64,000 nucleotides of DNA from Elusimicrobiota bacterium (lineage in GTDB: Bacteria; Elusimicrobiota; Elusimicrobia; JACQPE01). A program made the translations under genes and the position numbers. Shown in pieces: positions 9,465 to 17,678 of this stretch; the first letter of the stretch is position 1, and each line of letters begins with the position of its first letter. A model generated the notes under the pieces. The model was not told the DNA's origin and made no database searches. It saw nothing but the letters and a program-made list of their open reading frames with translations. The stretch is from NCBI GenBank assembly GCA_016180815.1, contig JACPAN010000010.1, positions 79,913 to 143,912 of the forward strand, given 5' to 3'.

Positions 9465-10193
9465 TCAAAGAGCGTTTGTTTCGCTCTTTAGACACAATCG
9501 GCCCTCCGACAACACCAAGATTCTATCGGCCTGGGACGCCACGTCGCCGTTATGCGTCGCCAACACGATGGCCGGCGGCGCGAGCGGCCCTGCGTGAGCG
9601 CGCCCCAACAGCCCCAAAAATTCTTCAATCAAATTTTTAGCATTTTTAGCGTCGAGATTCCCCGTCGGCTCATCGGCAAAAATCAATTCCGGGGATCCGA
9701 GCAGGGAACGGATCAAATTTCCGCGGCAGCATTCGCCGACCGACAGGTCCCGCGGATAAGCGCCCAGACGTTTAGTCAAGCCCAAGGCTTCGGCCAAGCG
9801 CTCGATTTCGAGAGCCGCCCGACGTTCGCTTTGTTCGGGCGATCTCACCCGTGAAGTCAGGGTCAAATTTTCCCTGAGCGTCAATTCTTCCAGCAAACTG
9901 TTGAATTGAAAAAGAAATCCGATGGCGCGCCGGCGCAGCCGGTCGCGTTCTTGTTCGGTCAACAACGCGGCGTCGCGGCCAAGCAAACGCAGCCGCCCCT
10001 CATCCGGCTTGGCCATCAGCCCCAGAATATGCAGCAGCGTGGATTTTCCGGAACCGCTGGGGCCCATGATCGCCACCATTTCGCCGGCGGCGACTTCCAG
10101 ATCAACGCCTAGCAGAACAGGAACGGCTTCTCCGTTGGGCTGCCGGAAATTTTTCGTCAGCCCGACGGCTTCGATGATTTTTTGATTATCCAT
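9465..10193 (-). CDS. lolD: lipoprotein-release ABC transporter ATPase LolD
   Basis: A 242-residue ABC ATPase with Walker A MGPSGSGKSTLLHIL (about residues 39-53), a Q-loop FLFQFNSLLEELT, a signature loop LSVGECCRGNLIRSLL, Walker B LIFADEPTGNLD and an H-loop LATHNGD. The ABC signature is unusual: the canonical LSGGE(Q/R)QR is here LSVGECCRGN, with the second glycine replaced by valine. It overlaps the permease gene by 8 bases. The LolD family energises release of outer-membrane lipoproteins from the inner membrane through LolCE. MacB or FtsE-like ATPases are close relatives, but pairing with a LolC-type permease favours LolD. Confidence 0.85.
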   Translation of the reverse strand: MDNQKIIEAVGLTKNFRQPNGEAVPVLLGVDLEVAAGEMVAIMGPSGSGKSTLLHILGLMAKPDEGRLRLLGRDAALLTEQERDRLRRRAIGFLFQFNSLLEELTLRENLTLTSRVRSPEQSERRAALEIERLAEALGLTKRLGAYPRDLSVGECCRGNLIRSLLGSPELIFADEPTGNLDAKNAKNLIEEFLGLLGRAHAGPLAPPAIVLATHNGDVASQADRILVLSEGRLCLKSETNAL

Positions 10194-11493
10194 ACCTCAA
10201 AATCTGGCTCGGATCCAAACGCGCGGTTCGATAGGCGGGCAGGGCGCTCGCCAACAAGCTCATCACCCAAGTGAACGCGGACACGCCCAAAATATCCCAC
10301 AAATCAAGAGCGACCGGGAAATGCTCCAGCATGTAGACTTCCGGCGGCAGCCGGATCCAGCCGGATTTCAAAATAATAAAAATAACGGGGCAGGAAATCG
10401 CCAGCCCGGCCAGCACGCCCAAAAAGCCCAGCGTGCCGCCCACGGCCAGCATCAAACGGGCCAGCTCTTTTTGAGTGATTCCCAGGCTGCGCAAGGAACC
10501 CACCATTTTCGTTTTCTGCGCGGACAGCATGATCAAATTGCTCGTCACCGTGATCGAAGCCACGAAAATGATCAGAGAAAGAACGAGCGTCAGCATCAAT
10601 TTTTCGAGCTTGAGCGCCGCGAACAGGCTTTTGTTCATCTGCCCCCAGGTCAACACTTGCGACACCCGGTCGCGCGCGGCCAATTGACGGCTTAAATCGC
10701 CCGCGATGGTTTCCGCGTCATCGGGATCGCGGCTTCTTAAGCCGAGCCAAAAAAGAGCGTTGACGTCATCCTGCGAAGCCCAAAGCTCTTTGGCCCGGTC
10801 AAGAGGCATATACGCCAAGGTCGAATCGTATTCATAGTAACCGGATTCAAAGACGCCGGTAATTTCACCGGCCAAAATCCTCGGTAAGCCGACCAAGGAA
10901 TCGGCGCCGGTCGACGCGATCAGGGCCACGCGGCTGCCCGGCGAGGCCGCTAGCGTCTGCGCCAGCTCGCCGCCGATCACAAGCGGGATGGCGGGACGAA
11001 CCCCGTCGACGGGGTGAGACGGCTCCGAAGAAAACCACCGGCCCCGTTTGAGGCTTTGGGGCAAATTCGTCGCTTTAGCCTCGGCGTCCGGATCCACGGC
11101 CTTGACCACCACGCCCAAGGTCGCGGCCGGGGTCCGAACCATGGCTTGACCGATGGCGAAAGGGGCGAGGCTCAGGCCGGCGCGAGCGCCCAAAACCTCA
11201 TGAACCGCCTTGATCTCCCCGGCCCTGGTTTCGGCGTCCGTATCCAACCGCACAAACACATGCGGAGAGAGGCCCAGGATACGTTTCTGAACTTCCTGAT
11301 GAAATCCGTCGATGACGCCGATGGTCACCAACAGGCTGGCCACGCCCACGCCCATGGCCGCGATGGCCGTGGCCACGGAAAATTTCTGGATGGTCGGGTT
11401 GCCTTTGAAAAAAATAATTTTCCAGGCCAGCCAAATGTACGGAAATTTCGACGGGGTCCCGTTGGGCGACGGGGTCAATGAATTGGGCGTCAT
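10186..11493 (-). CDS. lolC: LolC/LolE-type lipoprotein-release permease
   Basis: A 435-residue membrane protein. One transmembrane helix near the N-terminus (about 40-62, VATAIAAMGVGVASLLVTIGVI) is followed by a periplasmic MacB-like domain of about 230 residues. Three helices form the FtsX-type C-terminus (LMLTLVLSLIIFVASITVTSNLIMLSA and two more). It begins with FPYIWLAWKIIFFKG, a typical LolC/E N-terminal amphipathic region. It forms the inner-membrane complex with LolD that extracts outer-membrane-bound lipoproteins. Only one permease gene is present, so it may act as a homodimer, as in bacteria with a single LolF/LolC. It overlaps lysS by 4 bases. Confidence 0.83.
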   Translation of the reverse strand: MTPNSLTPSPNGTPSKFPYIWLAWKIIFFKGNPTIQKFSVATAIAAMGVGVASLLVTIGVIDGFHQEVQKRILGLSPHVFVRLDTDAETRAGEIKAVHEVLGARAGLSLAPFAIGQAMVRTPAATLGVVVKAVDPDAEAKATNLPQSLKRGRWFSSEPSHPVDGVRPAIPLVIGGELAQTLAASPGSRVALIASTGADSLVGLPRILAGEITGVFESGYYEYDSTLAYMPLDRAKELWASQDDVNALFWLGLRSRDPDDAETIAGDLSRQLAARDRVSQVLTWGQMNKSLFAALKLEKLMLTLVLSLIIFVASITVTSNLIMLSAQKTKMVGSLRSLGITQKELARLMLAVGGTLGFLGVLAGLAISCPVIFIILKSGWIRLPPEVYMLEHFPVALDLWDILGVSAFTWVMSLLASALPAYRTARLDPSQILRYG

Positions 11494-12956
11494 TGCTGGG
11501 GCCCTCCGGTTTTAGGTTTTAAGGTCGGGAACAAAATAACCTCGCGGATCGACTCGATGCCCAAGAGCGTCATCACCAAACGGTCGATGCCGACCCCCAG
11601 ACCCCCGGTCGGCGGCATGCCGTGGCTCAACGCCTCGATAAAATCTTCGTCCAACGGAGGAGCTTCCTCATCGCCTTCCTTATCGCGGTTTTCAACTTGA
11701 ACTTCCATGCGCCGCCGCTGTTCGGCCGGGTCGTTTAGTTCGCTGAAGGCATTGGCCAATTCCGATCCTTTATAGAACAGCTCGAAACGTTCGACCCATT
11801 CGGGCTTGCCCGGCATGTTCTTAGCCAACGGGCTGATCGCGGTCGGGTAATCGAAAAGAAAACAATAATCGCCGAGCGAGGGCAAAATTTTATGATCCAA
11901 AATTCTATCGAAAATTTTGTGCGTCGGCGCTTTGCCGTCATAAGGAACGCCCAGCTTGCGGGCGCAAGCTTCGATTTTTTCCCGGTCAAAATGATAGGGA
12001 TCGGCCAGAAAACGCTCCAACTCCTCCCCCGCGACCTGTTTCCAAACCTCAGGGAGCTTGGCCCGTTCAAATGTCATGGAAGCGGCCAAGCCGCAGGCTT
12101 CGGCCGATTTCCGGATCAACTCCTCGATCAAATCAGCCATATCATTGTAATCGGCGTAAGACTGATAAGCCTCAAGCATGGTGAACTCCGGATTATGCTT
12201 GGTGTCGATGCCTTCGTTCCTAAAGCACTTGCCGATTTCATAAACCCGCTCGATGCCGCCCACAATCAATCTTTTTAAATAAAGTTCGGTGGCGATGCGC
12301 AGATAAAGGTCGACGCCCAGAGCCTCGTGAAAAGTGACGAAGGGCTTGGCCGCGGCCCCGCCGGCCTGGGGCTGAAAAATCGGGGTTTCAACCTCCAAAA
12401 AACCGCGTCCATCGAGCACGCTGCGAAACGCGCTGACCACGGCGGAACGCTTGCGGAACGTCTCGCGCACCTCGCGGTTCGAAATTAAATCAAGGTGGCG
12501 CTGGCGGTAACGCGCCTCGGTATCCTTCAATCCATGCCATTTCTCGGGCAACGGCAGCAGCGTTTTCGACAACAAGGCCCAGGACTCGGCATGCACGCTG
12601 GGTTCTCCTGTTTTTGTCTTAAACGGAAAACCCGCAATAGAAATAAAATCTCCCGCCTCCACGCTGTCGACAAAAAGCGGGTATTCGACGCCGGCGTCAT
12701 CGGCGCGCAAATAAACCTGAAGTTTGGAGGAGCCGTCCTCAATATGGAGAAAACAGGACTTCCCCATCAAGCGCAGTTGAGTAATCCGGCCGGCCACGGA
12801 GACTTTCTCTTCCTTGCGCTCTCCGGGGCCCAACCCATTGAGGCTGTTTTTGACGTCAAGGCAAATGTTGACGCGCTCGGAACGCGCCGGGTAAATCGGC
12901 CGGCCGGCCTTTTGCAATAAATTTATTTTTTCCCGCTTCGCCTCATCGATTTTCAC
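11490..12956 (-). CDS. lysS: lysyl-tRNA synthetase, class II
   Basis: A 488-residue class II synthetase. An N-terminal OB-fold anticodon-binding domain (VSVAGRITQLRLMGKSCFLHIED) is followed by motif 1 (RKRSAVVSAFRSVLDGRGFLEVETP), motif 2 (FRNEGIDTKHNPEFTMLEAY) and motif 3 (GLGVGIDRLVMTLLG). It charges tRNA-Lys in the cytoplasm. The start ATG at 12956 lies 7 bases after the prfB stop. The prfB-lysS order is also found in other bacteria. Nothing is unusual apart from a slightly shortened N-terminus. Confidence 0.95.
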   Translation of the reverse strand: MKIDEAKREKINLLQKAGRPIYPARSERVNICLDVKNSLNGLGPGERKEEKVSVAGRITQLRLMGKSCFLHIEDGSSKLQVYLRADDAGVEYPLFVDSVEAGDFISIAGFPFKTKTGEPSVHAESWALLSKTLLPLPEKWHGLKDTEARYRQRHLDLISNREVRETFRKRSAVVSAFRSVLDGRGFLEVETPIFQPQAGGAAAKPFVTFHEALGVDLYLRIATELYLKRLIVGGIERVYEIGKCFRNEGIDTKHNPEFTMLEAYQSYADYNDMADLIEELIRKSAEACGLAASMTFERAKLPEVWKQVAGEELERFLADPYHFDREKIEACARKLGVPYDGKAPTHKIFDRILDHKILPSLGDYCFLFDYPTAISPLAKNMPGKPEWVERFELFYKGSELANAFSELNDPAEQRRRMEVQVENRDKEGDEEAPPLDEDFIEALSHGMPPTGGLGVGIDRLVMTLLGIESIREVILFPTLKPKTGGPQQ

Positions 12957-12963
12957 AATAACC

Positions 12964-14086
12964 TCAATCCTTGATCTCTTCTCTTTTCCACGGCATTTTA
13001 GGTTTCTTCTCGATCAAATACGTCAAAAATCCCTCGATCAAAGCATCGAGATCGCCGTTCATCACGCCCTCAATATCCGAAGTTTCCACTCCGGTTCTCA
13101 AGTCCTTGACCATTTGATAAGGCATGAACACGTAGGAACGGATTTGATTTCCCCAGCCGATATCGCCTTTCTCCGTGTAATGGCGCTCCGCCTCGGAGCG
13201 TTTTTTGTCCATCTCGATTTCATAAAGCTTGGCCTTGAGCATTTTCATGGCCATCGAACGGTTCTTAAACTGCGAGCGCTCCACCTGGCAGGCGACCACG
13301 ATCCCCGTGGGCACATGCGTCAGGCGCACGGCGGTTTCCACCTTATTGACGTTTTGACCGCCGTGTCCGCCCGCGCGAAATGTATCCATTTTAATATCGC
13401 TTTCCGCAACCTCGATATCATGCGTATCTTCGATATCCGGCAGCACGTCGCAACTGGCGAAGGAGGTGTGCCGGCGCTTATTCGAATCAAAAGGGCTGAC
13501 CCGCACCAGACGATGCACGCCTGTTTCCCCTTTTAAAAATCCGTAGGCGTTTTCGCCTTCAACCAAAACGGACGCGCTTTTAACCCCCACTTCTTCGCCC
13601 GGCAGAAGAGACGTGATCGTGAACCCAAGGCCTTTTTTTGCGGCCCACATTTTATACATGCGAAACAACATATCCGCCCAGTCGCAGGCTTCCGTGCCTC
13701 CGGCGCCGGAATGAATGGATAGAATCGCGCTGGCCTTGTCGTTCTCGCCCGAGAGTTTCAGGCGCATTTCCCAATCCCTGATTTGCCGGGCGAACGAATC
13801 GCCGGCTTTCCGCGCTTCGCCGAGCTCTTGCTCATCTGCGGCCTCGGCGGCCAGGTCCCAATGCGCTTTGACATCCTGCAACTGCCGCTCCATGCGTTCC
13901 ATATCCGTCAATTGCCGGCGCAAATCCGAGACTTCCTTGTTGACGTCCTTGGCTTTCTGCGTATCGGCCCAGAGAGCGGGATCATTAGCCTGGGCCTCGA
14001 GGGTTTTCAGGCGAGCGGATTTCCCCGGCGCGTCAAAGCAACCTCCTTAACGCATCCAGGCGTTCGGACAACTCTTTAATTTCCAC
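12964..14086 (-). CDS. prfB: peptide chain release factor 2, expressed by programmed +1 frameshifting
   Basis: RF2 is encoded in two frames. A GTG at 14084-14086 opens a 17-codon frame ([17 protein letters not shown]) ending at a TGA at 14033-14035. Skipping the T at 14035 enters the long frame ([18 protein letters not shown]...), giving a total of about 373 residues, normal for RF2. The long frame carries the tripeptide anticodon region [13 protein letters not shown] and the catalytic GGQ in [14 protein letters not shown]2 ends translation at UGA and UAA, and the frameshift at UGA is its own feedback control. The GTG is fixed by an in-frame TAA four codons upstream; a TAAAAT hexamer stands 6 bases before it and no Shine-Dalgarno sequence is seen. 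Annotating only the long frame from a TTG near 13923 would lose about 54 residues. Confidence 0.93.
14033..14047 (-). promoter_or_regulatory. prfB +1 recoding site
   Basis: On the minus strand the site reads AGGAGG-T-TG-CTT-TGA, followed by C. An internal Shine-Dalgarno-like AGGAGG (14042-14047) stands three bases before the slippery CTT (14036-14038) and the in-frame stop TGA (14033-14035). This spacing is the same as in the well studied E. coli prfB site. The internal pairing with 16S rRNA pulls the ribosome forward when RF2 is scarce. Confidence 0.93.
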
Positions 14087-14100
14087 GGGTGTATTTTAGC

Positions 14101-14143
14101 CAAAAACAAACTCCTCGGGGTCCTTTGCAGAAGCCCCGAGGAG
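14101..14143 (-). terminator. rho-independent terminator after the glycine-zipper gene
   Basis: On the minus strand a perfect 10-bp stem, CTCCTCGGGG (14134-14143) with CCCCGAGGAG (14111-14120), encloses a 13-base loop. It is followed by TTTGTTTTTG (14101-14110). It stands 35 bases after the stop of the gene at 14178-15116 and just before the prfB start, so it ends the upstream transcript. Confidence 0.88.
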
Positions 14144-14177
14144 CGGGAGGGAGAGTACGCGGTTGGGAATCTATTGT

Positions 14178-15116
14178 TTAGGAGACATTCTCCTCTTCAG
14201 GATGCGTATGTTCCGTATGTCCATCGGCTGAGGCCGTCGTAGAAACCGATTCTGGCGCAGGAGGATTTTCTCCGCCTTCCGTGTTGCCGCCGTCAGCCGG
14301 CGGATTGGTCGGTGTTTCTCTACTTTCTCGCTCCTTATTCTTGGCCATTTTCTCAAAATAGGGCAAGGTGCCCAGCGCCGCGCCGACGATAGCGCCCACG
14401 ATGGCGCCGATAATGCTGCCGCCCGGACCAAAAAGGCCGAACAGGCCCAAGCCAACGGTCAACAACGTCATCCAGGTGGGATACATCATGTCCGCGCCAA
14501 TGGCATCGGCCCATAATGCGCCCAGACCGAAAACAAGACCGGGGATCAGTCCAATCAGACCGACGACAGGGCTTCCCGCAATAAGAGAGGCGGCAACATA
14601 CCCGCCCGCGCCGACCACGCCGGCCCAAAACATTTTATTCTTGAAAAAGTCCGTCCAACTCCCGGAAGACTCCGCTTCCTCAGCCGGAGGCGACGCTCGA
14701 TCAGGACGCTCCGGCGTCACGGGCGTGGCTTCGTAATGAGGGCGGATATCCGGATTAATCTCGGATGATCCGGCATCAGCGACTCTAACGGCGCCGGCCG
14801 AACCGTAATCATTGGATGGATCGCCGTCGCCGTCATGATCGCGTCCGTCAAAAATCAAATCTCCCTGACGTACTGCGGTGTCCGTTCCACCATCAGGCGT
14901 TGGAGGATTGGGCATCACATCGGGCGCTGTGGACGACGTCGTTGAACCGTCGACAGAAAGCGGATCCTCTTCATTGGGCACGCCGGGACTGCCGCTGCCG
15001 GAACCCCGGGCTGAAGCGCGCAAAGTATCCTCGCGGGTATCGGCATAGGCCAAATGAGCCGTCAAGCCGAAACCAACCATCACAATCAGACTTAAGAACG
15101 CGAATTTTTTCGACAT
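14178..15116 (-). CDS. secreted glycine-zipper protein, function unknown
   Basis: A 312-residue protein not recognised as a named family. A signal peptide (MSKKFAFLSLIVMVGFGLTAHLAYA) is followed by about 130 residues of low-complexity, Ser/Gly/Asp/Pro-rich sequence. A hydrophobic block follows (about 155-255) with several glycine-spaced segments, such as GPGGSIIGAIVGAIVGAALG. The tail is charged (NKERESRETPTNPP...EHTHPEEENVS). Glycine zippers of this kind pack as membrane helices or pores in other proteins. The same plan is seen in the next two paralogue-like genes upstream (15131 and 17130). A Shine-Dalgarno-like GAGGAG directly precedes the ATG. The terminator follows. Confidence 0.7.
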   Translation of the reverse strand: MSKKFAFLSLIVMVGFGLTAHLAYADTREDTLRASARGSGSGSPGVPNEEDPLSVDGSTTSSTAPDVMPNPPTPDGGTDTAVRQGDLIFDGRDHDGDGDPSNDYGSAGAVRVADAGSSEINPDIRPHYEATPVTPERPDRASPPAEEAESSGSWTDFFKNKMFWAGVVGAGGYVAASLIAGSPVVGLIGLIPGLVFGLGALWADAIGADMMYPTWMTLLTVGLGLFGLFGPGGSIIGAIVGAIVGAALGTLPYFEKMAKNKERESRETPTNPPADGGNTEGGENPPAPESVSTTASADGHTEHTHPEEENVS

Positions 15117-15130
15117 CTCCTCACACCTCT

Positions 15131-16153
15131 CTATAGATTTTTAAGCAATCCGATTAATCCGAAAAACAGACCGATGCCCAGGCCGACGGCGCCGCCAAGT
15201 AAAGCGCCGCCTAACAATCCGCCGCCCAGGGCTCCGGCGACGCCGAGCAAGCCGCCGATGAAAGCGCCGACTCCGCCCAGGATCAGGATCGGGGCAAGCG
15301 CTTTGCCCAATTTGTCCAATGTGCCTGAGGCGCCGAGTCCATAAATCAAGGCGAAAGCCCCGAGGCCGATTAAAATCGGCAGGCCGATGCCTAAAAATGT
15401 TGCTGTCGCGCCCAGCGCCGCCGAACCAAAGGCTCCGAGCAATCCCACGCCGGCGCCGATCGCGCCCCATTTAATGTGATTGCCCCAATCAACGCCTTCT
15501 GATTCGCCGCTTTCGCCGCCAGATTCTCCGTTGGGAGCAGGCGCCGCGCTGGTGGAAGCTGAGCCTGATGGAGCAGCCGTTTCCGCGGAAGCGCTTCTAG
15601 GTAAAACTTCATCCCCGGACATGGCCGGGCGAACAGGACTTGGGCTGCCCTCCGAAGCGCCGGCGCCGTCATAAACCACGCTTCCTTCCCTGGCCACCTC
15701 ATCGGGTGTGCCCCTTAAGGCCGGATCAGCCGTGCCGCGATCAACCGCCCTGGCGATGCTGAACGCCGGGCTGGTTTCCAGCGTTCCATCGGTATTGCGA
15801 TAAATCACTTGCGCCCTCTGCCCGTCCTCCATAGGGACGACATTGGCCACGCGTTTGCCTTCCGGGGTGGGCGGTAAATTAACTCGGTACGATTCACCGC
15901 TGGCGGGGTTTGTAATTTGAATATAGGTTGCGGAACGGGACACGGCCATGCATCGCCCGTCGCCTAAAGGTTCTGCGCCCGCGGGGCAATCAGGCTCCGG
16001 AGCTCCTGAGCCGGGGCCTTCGGCAAAAGAAAAAGACAAAAATGACAGGAACAGCCCTGCAACAATTAAAAAATGGGCGCTTCTATTTTTTTCCAAAACA
16101 GCCGCGTTATTCCCTGTCTTCTCTCCCTTCACGTTTCTCCTGAGGTTTTTCAT
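15131..16153 (-). CDS. secreted glycine-zipper protein, function unknown
   Basis: A 340-residue protein from the ATG at 16151-16153, chosen because GGAGG stands 7 bases upstream; a TTG six codons earlier would swallow that site. A long N-terminal segment ends in a hydrophobic stretch (HFLIVAGLFLSFLSFSFA), probably a signal peptide. A middle part of about 170 residues is rich in Pro, Ser, Ala and Gly. The last 120 residues are very hydrophobic and glycine-rich (e.g. GGVGAFIGGLLGVAGALGG), ending GLIGLLKNL. Its layout mirrors the neighbours at 14178 and 17130. It may be an outer- or inner-membrane-associated oligomer; no function is claimed. Confidence 0.68.
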   Translation of the reverse strand: MKNLRRNVKGEKTGNNAAVLEKNRSAHFLIVAGLFLSFLSFSFAEGPGSGAPEPDCPAGAEPLGDGRCMAVSRSATYIQITNPASGESYRVNLPPTPEGKRVANVVPMEDGQRAQVIYRNTDGTLETSPAFSIARAVDRGTADPALRGTPDEVAREGSVVYDGAGASEGSPSPVRPAMSGDEVLPRSASAETAAPSGSASTSAAPAPNGESGGESGESEGVDWGNHIKWGAIGAGVGLLGAFGSAALGATATFLGIGLPILIGLGAFALIYGLGASGTLDKLGKALAPILILGGVGAFIGGLLGVAGALGGGLLGGALLGGAVGLGIGLFFGLIGLLKNL

Positions 16154-16184
16154 CTTTCCCTCCTCGAACAAATACTAACACAAG

Positions 16185-16280
16185 AAGGAAAAATGACCTA
16201 GGGTCCAAAGGGCCTTTTTGATATAGCTAAAGGTCCTATGCATGGATAGGACTTTAGTCCTATATTAAAAATAGGAAAAA
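16185..16280 (-). other. overlapping inverted repeats between HEAT gene and glycine-zipper gene
   Basis: This spacer holds several competing hairpins built on the repeated units GTCCTAT and ATAGGAC. An 11-bp stem with one bulge lies at 16228-16256 (TAAAGGTCCTAT against ATAGGACTTTA). A palindrome GGACTTTAGTCC lies at 16249-16260, and TCCTAT pairs with ATAGGA across 16258-16276. Because they share arms, only one can form at a time. GGGTCC-AAA-GGGCC plus a T-run (16201-16219) is an additional wobble hairpin on the plus strand. A regulatory role is possible but only inferred. Confidence 0.45.
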
Positions 16281-16299
16281 AGCGGTTTTATTGCTTCTT

Positions 16300-17094
16300 T
16301 TAGCGAGAAATAACGAATCCTGGGGTTTGAGGGGGACGCAAGGCCGGTGGAAGCTGCTGGGAAAGCTCCTCCGGCATGGGTAAAACCTGCCTGGGGGCGC
16401 ATTCTTGTGGATTATCAGGGCAAATCCAGGCCGCAAATTTCCAAGCGTCTTTAGACAACGTTTCCACGGCTGCTTGACGGACGGGAACATTGGAGTCCTT
16501 GGTCAAATCCCGAACCTTAGCGGCCGCCGGACGGTAATCGTCCACAACCGCCCAATAAAGGCTTTTCACGCAGGCCACCTTTATAGGGAGATCGGCGTTG
16601 CGCACTTCACGTAGGAGGAAATCATACACATCATGTTCCACGCCTGCCGATCGAAATTGGCCCAGCGCCCGGACGGCTTCAAACTTCGGGCCCAAATTGT
16701 ACTCATCATCCGCTCGTTCCAACAAAAAATCCCGGACATCGTCGTAAGTGTTGACCGCCCAGCCGAGGACTCGAAGACTGATCATCCTGACTTCCATCGT
16801 TGAATCGCGCTGGGCCAATCGTTGCAAAGGATCATGCGTGGCCGGATCGCTCGCAACATGGTAGCGAAGACCATAGATGGCGGCGAGACGAACGTTTAAA
16901 GGCTGCGAGGTGTCTTGGGCGACCCTGAGGAGATCGTCGCGGCTGTCGGCCGCAGCCCGAAGCTCACGGGTTGACTCAAGCTCAGGCAGGATCAAGCCCT
17001 CGTCTAATTGGGCGTATGCTTGCTCAGCTTCGCCGATACTTAAAGAAGCCCAGGAAAAAGACGAACACAGCAGAACCAACGCGAGTCCGCGCAT
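16300..17094 (-). CDS. secreted HEAT-repeat protein
   Basis: A 264-residue protein with a signal peptide (MRGLALVLLCSSFSWA). It has about five HEAT-like helical pairs, e.g. LNVRLAAIYGLRYHVA, MEVRMISLRVLGWAV, GPKFEAVRALGQFR, LPIKVACVKSLYWAV and VPVRQAAVETLSKDAWK. HEAT arrays are protein-binding scaffolds. The C-terminus is proline-rich with two cysteines (ICPDNPQECAPRQ) that may form a disulphide. A strong Shine-Dalgarno (GGAGGAGG) precedes the ATG. It sits between two glycine-zipper genes on the same strand, so it is probably part of their operon and may bind one of their products. Confidence 0.72.
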   Translation of the reverse strand: MRGLALVLLCSSFSWASLSIGEAEQAYAQLDEGLILPELESTRELRAAADSRDDLLRVAQDTSQPLNVRLAAIYGLRYHVASDPATHDPLQRLAQRDSTMEVRMISLRVLGWAVNTYDDVRDFLLERADDEYNLGPKFEAVRALGQFRSAGVEHDVYDFLLREVRNADLPIKVACVKSLYWAVVDDYRPAAAKVRDLTKDSNVPVRQAAVETLSKDAWKFAAWICPDNPQECAPRQVLPMPEELSQQLPPALRPPQTPGFVISR

Positions 17095-17129
17095 TTCCCC
17101 TCCTCCGCTAAGTTTCGCTTAACGTTTTC

Positions 17130-17666
17130 TTAATCCGGGAATAATGTTTCGCCGACCTTCAAAAGGCCGACCATGGAACCGACCAGAAAACCAAGCGCAA
17201 CAAACCCGATGGCAACACCGAGGCCCAAGCCGATGCCTGCAGTCAGGGCCGCGGCCGTGGACCAGCCGGCAGCGCCTGCCGCAGAATACGCTAAAGCGCC
17301 GCCGAGAACACCCATGCCCACGCCCACACCCGCGCCCACGCCCAAACCGATTTTGATGGACTTTTGAATCATTTCTTTGGGTTTCGGCGCCTCCGGTTGA
17401 TCGGCCGGCACCGCGGGAACAGGCCTCACCGGAGCAGGTTGAACGGGCATGATTACCGGGCCTTCGGAATCATCGGCCGGAGCCACCGGGCGCGCGTCAC
17501 CGGCCGGATCGGCCTGCGCCACGCGCAGCGGACGAAAATTAAGACGAGGAGAAACGTCAAATCGACGGCCCAACTCTCCATGCTGGCCTTCCGGTTGTCC
17601 CGAAACAGGATTAACGAAAGCGACGCCGGCGATCAAAAGCGCTGACAAGATCAGGGTTTTAGACAT
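17130..17666 (-). CDS. small secreted glycine-zipper protein, function unknown
   Basis: A 178-residue protein. A signal peptide (MSKTLILSALLIAGVAFVNPVSG) is followed by a Pro/Ala/Asp-rich linker with repeated PVRPVPAVPADQPEAP-like sequence. The C-terminal hydrophobic glycine zipper (about 105-170) reads IGLGVGAGVGVGMGVLGGAL and GIGLGLGVAIGFVALGFLVG. An excellent Shine-Dalgarno (AAGGAGG, 7 bases before ATG) is present. It is the first gene after lnt on this strand and heads the group 17130-16300-15131-14178. The linker-plus-zipper plan repeats that of the other two zipper proteins. It is not recognised as a known family. Confidence 0.68.
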   Translation of the reverse strand: MSKTLILSALLIAGVAFVNPVSGQPEGQHGELGRRFDVSPRLNFRPLRVAQADPAGDARPVAPADDSEGPVIMPVQPAPVRPVPAVPADQPEAPKPKEMIQKSIKIGLGVGAGVGVGMGVLGGALAYSAAGAAGWSTAAALTAGIGLGLGVAIGFVALGFLVGSMVGLLKVGETLFPD

Positions 17667-17678
17667 TGTGTTCCTCCT

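Noticed and set aside
9409-9495. Longer ilvE with 29 extra N-terminal residues
   Set aside because: The extension overlaps lolD, is not part of the aminotransferase fold, and a good ribosome site precedes the internal ATG.
8743-9597. 284-codon plus-strand frame opposite ilvE
   Set aside because: It is antisense to a conserved gene and has typical shadow composition.
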